Source: Alphaproteobacteria bacterium (GTDB lineage: Bacteria > Pseudomonadota > Alphaproteobacteria > Rhizobiales > Rhizobiaceae). Taken from it: DNA of 44,347 nucleotides. The translations under genes were made by a program, and so were the position numbers. Within the stretch, counting starts at the first letter, position 1. Every line of letters begins with the position of its first letter. This document shows positions 42,399 to 44,347 of this stretch, piece by piece. Where the stretch lies: contig BOKV01000029.1 of the NCBI GenBank assembly GCA_016861165.1, positions 1-44,347 on the forward strand. Direction: 5' to 3'. The notes below the pieces were generated by a model, which was not told the origin of the DNA, searched no databases, and worked only from the letters and a program-made list of their open reading frames with translations.

Positions 42399-44347
42399 AT
42401 GGACATTCGCGGACGCTTTCCTGCCTCGCGGCGGCTGTTGGCGGCGGGCGTGGCGTTCGGTGTCGTGCTGGGCTTGCAGGCGGGCGAGGCGAGGGCCGAC
42501 GCGATCGCCTCGTTTCTGATCAAGAACGTGCCGGTGCCGACACCGCGCCCACCGCATGTGGCCTCGGGCGCCGTGCCGCTGCTCGCCGCCGTCGAGGAAC
42601 GAGACCAGACCAATGTCGGCTCGGTCGCGGCAATCGGCAGCATGCTGCAGCCATCGACCGGACCGGTCGCATCCAGCCGACGCGCCGACGTCGCGCCGAT
42701 CAACGGCAACCTCAAGGCGGGCCTCGACGCGCTGGCCGGCCGGGACGCGAAGAAGGCGCTCGCCATCCGCGCCGGCCTGCGCCCCGGCAGCATCGAACGC
42801 AAGGTGCTGGCCTGGGCGATCGCGCTGTCGGGCCAGCCGGGCATCCCGTCCGGCGAGATCGCGGCGATCGTCGCCGACCTGCCGGACTGGCCGGGCCAGA
42901 AGACGATGCGGATCAATTCCGAGCGGGCGCTTGCCTCCGAGAAGCCGTCGGCGGCCGCCGTCATCAAGGCCTTCGGCAACAGCCGGCCCGAAAGCCTCGA
43001 CGGCGCGATCGAACTCGCCAAGGCCAACCTTGCGAATGGCAATGCGAAGGCGGCGCGCGCGGCGATCGCCCGCTTCTGGCACACCGAGACGCTGAGCGAC
43101 AAGGACACGAAGCGGGTGCTCGACGAGGTCGGCAAGGCGCTGACCCGCGACGACCACCGCGCGCGCATGGCGATGCTGTTCTACCGCGAGCGCGTCAAGG
43201 CGGCGATGGCGCTGGCCGACCGCGCCGGCCGGCCGAACCTCGCCAAGGCGTGGGCCGCCGTGATCGGCAACGACGCCAATGCCGCCAAGCTGCTCGACGC
43301 GGTGCCGGCCGGCGAACGCGACGCGGGACATCTGTTCGCGCGGATCAAGCACCACCGCCGGGCGGGCAATTACGAAGAGGCGGCGCGACTGTTCGCCTCG
43401 GCGCCGAAGGACCCCGCGGCGCTCGTCAATCCCGACGAATGGTGGGTCGAGCGGCGGCTCGTCTCGCGCGGCCTGCTCGACGAGGGCAAGGCGGCCGCCG
43501 CCTACAAGGTCGCCGCCGGCCACGCGGCGGAATCGCCTGCCATGCAGGCGGAGGCCGAATTCCACGCCGGCTGGTATGCGCTGCGCTTTCTCAACGACCC
43601 GCGCCGCGCCGCACCGCATTTCGAGCGCATCGTCCGCCTGTCGTCGACACCGATCTCACGGGCGCGCGGCTACTACTGGCTCGGGCGCGCCACCGGCGGC
43701 GCCCAGGGCCAGCGCCACTACCGCAGCGCCGCACTGCATCAGGGAACCTATTACGGCCAGCTTGCCGCCCAGGCGCTCGGCATCAGGCGGCTGGCGATCA
43801 GCAACCCGAAACCGGGCGAAGCCGAGCGCGCGCGCTTCGCGGCGAACGAACTGGTGCGGGCGATCGAGCTCTTGGAAGCGGCGGGGCATGGCGGCCGCGC
43901 CGACATCATCTATCGCGAGCTGGCCGAGCGGCTCAACTCGGCCGGTGAACTGGCGCTGCTGGCGGCGCGCGCCGAACGGCGCGGCAACAACCCGCTGGCG
44001 CTCCAGATCGGCAAGATCGCGCATGGACGCGGCCTCGAGGTCGACACCTTGTCGTGGCCGATGGGCGCCATTCCGACCAATGCCAAGATCGACGGGGCCG
44101 GCCGCGCGCTCGCCTATGCGATCGCCCGCCAGGAGAGCGCCTTCAATGTCGGCGCCGTGTCGCCGGCAGATGCGCGCGGCCTGCTGCAGCTCCTGCCCGG
44201 CACGGCCAAGCAGATGGCCAAGAAGACAGGCCAGAAATACAGCGCCCAGCGCCTCGTCACCGACGCGGCCTACAACGCCACGCTGGGGGCGGCCTACCTG
44301 TCGGAACAGCTCGACAGTTTCGGCAATTCCTACATCCTGACCTTCGT
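42399..44347 (+). CDS. lytic transglycosylase (Slt70-like), truncated by window end
   Basis: About 649 residues are visible without a stop. A signal peptide (RRLLAAGVAFGVVLGLQAGEARA) is followed by a long alpha-helical superhelix with many Ala-rich repeats (about residues 90-490). The start of an SLT catalytic domain follows: LAYAIARQESAFNVGAVSPADARGLLQLLPGTAKQMAKK, with the catalytic Glu in ARQESAFN, then YNATLGAAYLSEQL. It cleaves the glycan strands of peptidoglycan in the periplasm. The start is taken at 42399 because AGGG stands at about -8; an in-frame ATG at 42366 is possible. The order with dapA and smpB fits Hyphomicrobiales before the IS insertion. Confidence 0.9.
   Translation, partial: MDIRGRFPASRRLLAAGVAFGVVLGLQAGEARADAIASFLIKNVPVPTPRPPHVASGAVPLLAAVEERDQTNVGSVAAIGSMLQPSTGPVASSRRADVAPINGNLKAGLDALAGRDAKKALAIRAGLRPGSIERKVLAWAIALSGQPGIPSGEIAAIVADLPDWPGQKTMRINSERALASEKPSAAAVIKAFGNSRPESLDGAIELAKANLANGNAKAARAAIARFWHTETLSDKDTKRVLDEVGKALTRDDHRARMAMLFYRERVKAAMALADRAGRPNLAKAWAAVIGNDANAAKLLDAVPAGERDAGHLFARIKHHRRAGNYEEAARLFASAPKDPAALVNPDEWWVERRLVSRGLLDEGKAAAAYKVAAGHAAESPAMQAEAEFHAGWYALRFLNDPRRAAPHFERIVRLSSTPISRARGYYWLGRATGGAQGQRHYRSAALHQGTYYGQLAAQALGIRRLAISNPKPGEAERARFAANELVRAIELLEAAGHGGRADIIYRELAERLNSAGELALLAARAERRGNNPLALQIGKIAHGRGLEVDTLSWPMGAIPTNAKIDGAGRALAYAIARQESAFNVGAVSPADARGLLQLLPGTAKQMAKKTGQKYSAQRLVTDAAYNATLGAAYLSEQLDSFGNSYILTF

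Noticed and set aside
42320..43948. 542-codon plus-strand frame starting at 42320
   Set aside because: It is an Arg/Gly-rich shadow of the lytic transglycosylase, which is in another frame from 42399.

Overview
The window is a high-GC chromosomal segment (roughly two-thirds G+C or more in most genes) from an alphaproteobacterium, almost certainly of the order Hyphomicrobiales (Rhizobiales). The evidence is the gene families (TIGR02301, a COG4111/NadQ-type NAD regulator, alphaproteobacterial CimA, a Rsh-type bifunctional RelA/SpoT) and the conserved order rpoZ-rsh-pyrE-DUF2062-acpS-lepB-rnc-era-recO and dapA-smpB. I cannot name the species. About 50 protein genes are supported. No rRNA, tRNA or CRISPR array was seen.

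Layout. 1-5730: a truncated LysM/Ig-like envelope protein, a LOG-family hydrolase with a small cytochrome c, then a leftward operon of a VOC protein, two tandem GFA proteins, citramalate synthase (cimA) and a RarD permease. 5811-8190: an HEPN/MNT toxin-antitoxin pair translationally coupled to the 3' end of cysS. cysS has a cysteine-rich 19-residue leader ORF in front of it. 8477-16728: SRAP/YedK, NUDIX, DUF3179, TIGR02301, a Fic protein with a strong inverted repeat at its start, secreted unknown proteins, YgfZ, an HD hydrolase and the Nudix-related NAD regulator. 16987-21101: a small membrane protein and nadA-nadB-nadC, with two related palindromes in front of nadA. 21248-26824: DUF2339 giant membrane protein, MFS permease, PaaI thioesterase, recO.

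26895-38861: an AbrB-type membrane protein sits between era and recO. It is followed (reading rightwards) by era, rnc, lepB, acpS, DUF2062, pyrE, rsh and rpoZ (all leftward), then a NYN-domain RNase and a type 5 uracil-DNA glycosylase (rightward), a secreted protein, smpB and dapA.

38984-42198: a complete 3,215-bp insertion element of IS1-like type inserted between dapA and a lytic transglycosylase gene. Its ends are perfect 21-bp inverted repeats, and an 8-bp target duplication (GGCGGCCG) flanks it. Besides the transposase it carries a HigB toxin, an antitoxin fused to an ImmA/IrrE metallopeptidase domain, an unknown 157-residue protein and a small basic protein. It is therefore an insertion sequence with a toxin-antitoxin/protease cargo. 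Its GC content is visibly lower than that of the host DNA. The window ends inside the lytic transglycosylase.

The best candidates for undescribed biology are the cargo-bearing IS element, the cysteine-rich leader of cysS with competing RNA pairings, the HEPN/MNT module embedded in a low-GC cysS 3' end, and the NadQ-nadABC operator pair.
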